A DNA stretch of 64,000 bases from JAFNAG01 sp963824985 (GTDB taxonomy: Bacteria > Acidobacteriota > UBA6911): the NCBI GenBank assembly GCA_963824985.1, contig CAWGRQ010000034.1, positions 62,001 through 126,000 on the forward strand, in the 5' to 3' direction. A program made the position numbers and the translations under genes. The notes beneath the pieces were generated by a model that worked only from the letters and a program-made list of their open reading frames with translations, did not search any database and had not been told where the DNA came from. Of the stretch, positions 63,047 through 64,000 are shown piece after piece (the first letter of the stretch is position 1; each line of letters begins with the position of its first letter).

Positions 63047-63296
63047 CGGAGAGGTCCTCGAGCCGGTCGAGTTCCAGGCGAAGATCCTCCGTGCGCATCT
63101 GCAGTACCTCCCCCAGCAAGCGGTCGAGTTCCGCTGGATCACCTTCCCAGCGAACGTCAGCCCCCAACAACGCAGCCGCGGTGCCGCGAGCACGATCGCG
63201 CTCATCCACTTCTACTCGCACAGACGTGCCCTCAGGAAGATGTCGCGCGTCCTCGATCACGATAACTCCGTTCTTGACTTTCCCTCGATAGGTCAT
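63027..63296 (-). CDS. Antitoxin-like protein of the truncated PIN module
   Basis: 89 aa: MTYRGKVKNGVIVIEDARHLPEGTSVRVEVDE resembles the short AF2212/DUF104-type antitoxin family, followed by a helical C-terminus rich in Leu, Asp and Arg (LLGEVLQMRTEDLRLELDRLED) that would bind the toxin. Start ATG 63296 matches the family N-terminus. Confidence 0.65.
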   Translation of the reverse strand: MTYRGKVKNGVIVIEDARHLPEGTSVRVEVDERDRARGTAAALLGADVRWEGDPAELDRLLGEVLQMRTEDLRLELDRLEDLSGDRILA

Positions 63297-63409
63297 TGCT
63301 CTCACCGGATGGATCCTATCATATCGCAGTTCTTTGGATCGAACAGCCCAAGATCGCAAAACGTACGTACAGCTGTGACATAATATGTACGTCCCTCGAG
63401 GAGGTAGGC

Positions 63410-63646
63410 ATGACTATTTCCGTAACGAAACTTCGGGCCAACCTGTACGAAATTGTGGACCGCGTGATCGAGACTGGCGTGCCGGTGGAGATCGAACGAA
63501 AAGGGGAGAGGGTTCGTCTGGAACCGGCCAAACCGAAATCCAAGCTGCAGAAACTGGCAAAAAATCCGGATACCATCGTCGGTGATCCCGAGGCCATCGT
63601 CCACATGGACTGGTCCGCGGAGTGGTCGGCGGGTCGGCGCTCATGA
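63410..63646 (+). CDS. Phd/YefM-type antitoxin
   Basis: 78 aa: MTISVTKLRANLYEIVDRVIETGVPVEIERKGERVRL is the DNA-binding fold of Phd/YefM antitoxins. The C-terminal tail DPEAIVHMDWSAEW is the toxin-binding part. GAGGAGGTAGGC precedes the ATG and its stop overlaps the toxin start (ATGA). Confidence 0.85.
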   Translation: MTISVTKLRANLYEIVDRVIETGVPVEIERKGERVRLEPAKPKSKLQKLAKNPDTIVGDPEAIVHMDWSAEWSAGRRS

Positions 63647-63816
63647 TCTATCTCGACACGCACGTTCTACTGTGGCTCCATGCGGGTTTGCTCGACAGGT
63701 TCACGGCCAGAGGCCGGCGATTGATGGAACAGAACGACCTGCTGATATCGCCCTGCGTAAAACTGGAACTGCAATATCTCTTTGAGATCGGCAGAACCAC
63801 CGTGCCTGCAAGATAA
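63643..63816 (+). pseudogene. PIN-domain toxin (VapC), truncated after 57 residues
   Basis: MIYLDTHVLLWLHAG carries the first PIN Asp, and SPCVKLELQYLFEIGR the conserved Glu region. A TAA ends it at 63816, at less than half the usual length. The other frames after the stop give no convincing PIN C-terminus. Nothing else is recognised from 63817 to the window end. Confidence 0.65.
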
Positions 63817-64000
63817 GGATTTAACAGCAGAGGCGCGAATGCAAATCGAACCACCATCCATTAACAACGGATCCAGAATTCCGGATTGGTAGGCTGCTTC
63901 TAAACATCATCTGCACAAATCGGCAATGGGAATGATTGTAATCGGGGCGAAATCAGGGTTGCGATCTGACAAAGTATTGCGTACAATCTGTGGTACTGCA

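Overview
The window reads as a chromosome segment of a high-GC, Gram-negative bacterium, most probably an Acidobacteriota member. Points in favour are a long secreted VWFA protein of the acidobacterial type, a large secreted Asp-box (BNR/sortilin-like) protein, several secreted peptidases (M49-like, two M28, one S9), outer-membrane beta-barrels (porin-like, Omp85-type, patatin-Omp85 fusion), and very many dispersed palindromic repeats in the intergenic space. The assignment is inference from gene content; no rRNA is present.

Layout. 1-1562: a large unrecognised protein running off the left edge. 2.3-4.1 kb: M49-like metallopeptidase. 4.9-8.6 kb: a tight operon of cupredoxin-like protein, HAMP-nucleotidyl cyclase and outer-membrane barrel. 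8.7-11.1 kb: MBL hydrolase and, opposite, a GAF-SpoIIE phosphatase. 12.3-15.4 kb: Asp-box protein broken by two +1 shifts. 15.9-24.5 kb: FtsH, macrodomain hydrolase, saccharopine-dehydrogenase-like protein, tRNA-Arg(CCT), two small membrane proteins and an ABC exporter pair. 24.7-29.4 kb: penicillin-acylase-type and M28 hydrolases. 29.7-33.2 kb: vitamin B6 locus (MocR/PdxR-like regulator, pdxS, pdxT). 33.8-38 kb: small secreted protein, PHP phosphatase, frameshifted M28 peptidase. 38.7-41.6 kb: aminotransferase overlapping ATP-type PEP carboxykinase. 41.9-47 kb: patatin-Omp85 protein and a 912-aa secreted protein. 48-52.9 kb: frameshifted S9 peptidase facing a VWFA protein. 53.7-55.7 kb: frameshifted TPR protein. 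56.1-57.7 kb: IS110-family element. 58.2-62.7 kb: Omp85/TamA-like protein, CDP-alcohol phosphotransferase, GtrA fusion, apt and acylphosphatase. 62.8-63.8 kb: 3' fragment of tRNA-Pro with two toxin-antitoxin modules whose toxins are both truncated.

The intergenic regions are the most unusual part. At least four repeat families can be seen: (A) elements with TGTTTAGCC/GGCTAAACA ends; (B) about 200-250 bp elements carrying the ATCCGTGAAATCCGTGG motif at both ends in opposite orientation; (C) modules with the hairpin CATGCGCC..GGCGC..GACGCATG, often joined to palindromes of the CCCTGAAAGGG and CCCAGGGC type; (D) long imperfect hairpins whose sequence runs in a 6-base register. They are nested: an A element sits inside a B element near 1.8 kb, and a B element sits inside a D hairpin near 57.9 kb with an apparent 7-bp target duplication. 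A 346-bp block is repeated almost exactly 43 kb apart.

Six single-base frameshifts interrupt otherwise intact long genes (14.4, 14.5, 37.3, 49.2, 55.2 and 56.5 kb). This many suggests indel errors in the assembly rather than gene decay, so broken genes are given here as one coding region with the shift noted.
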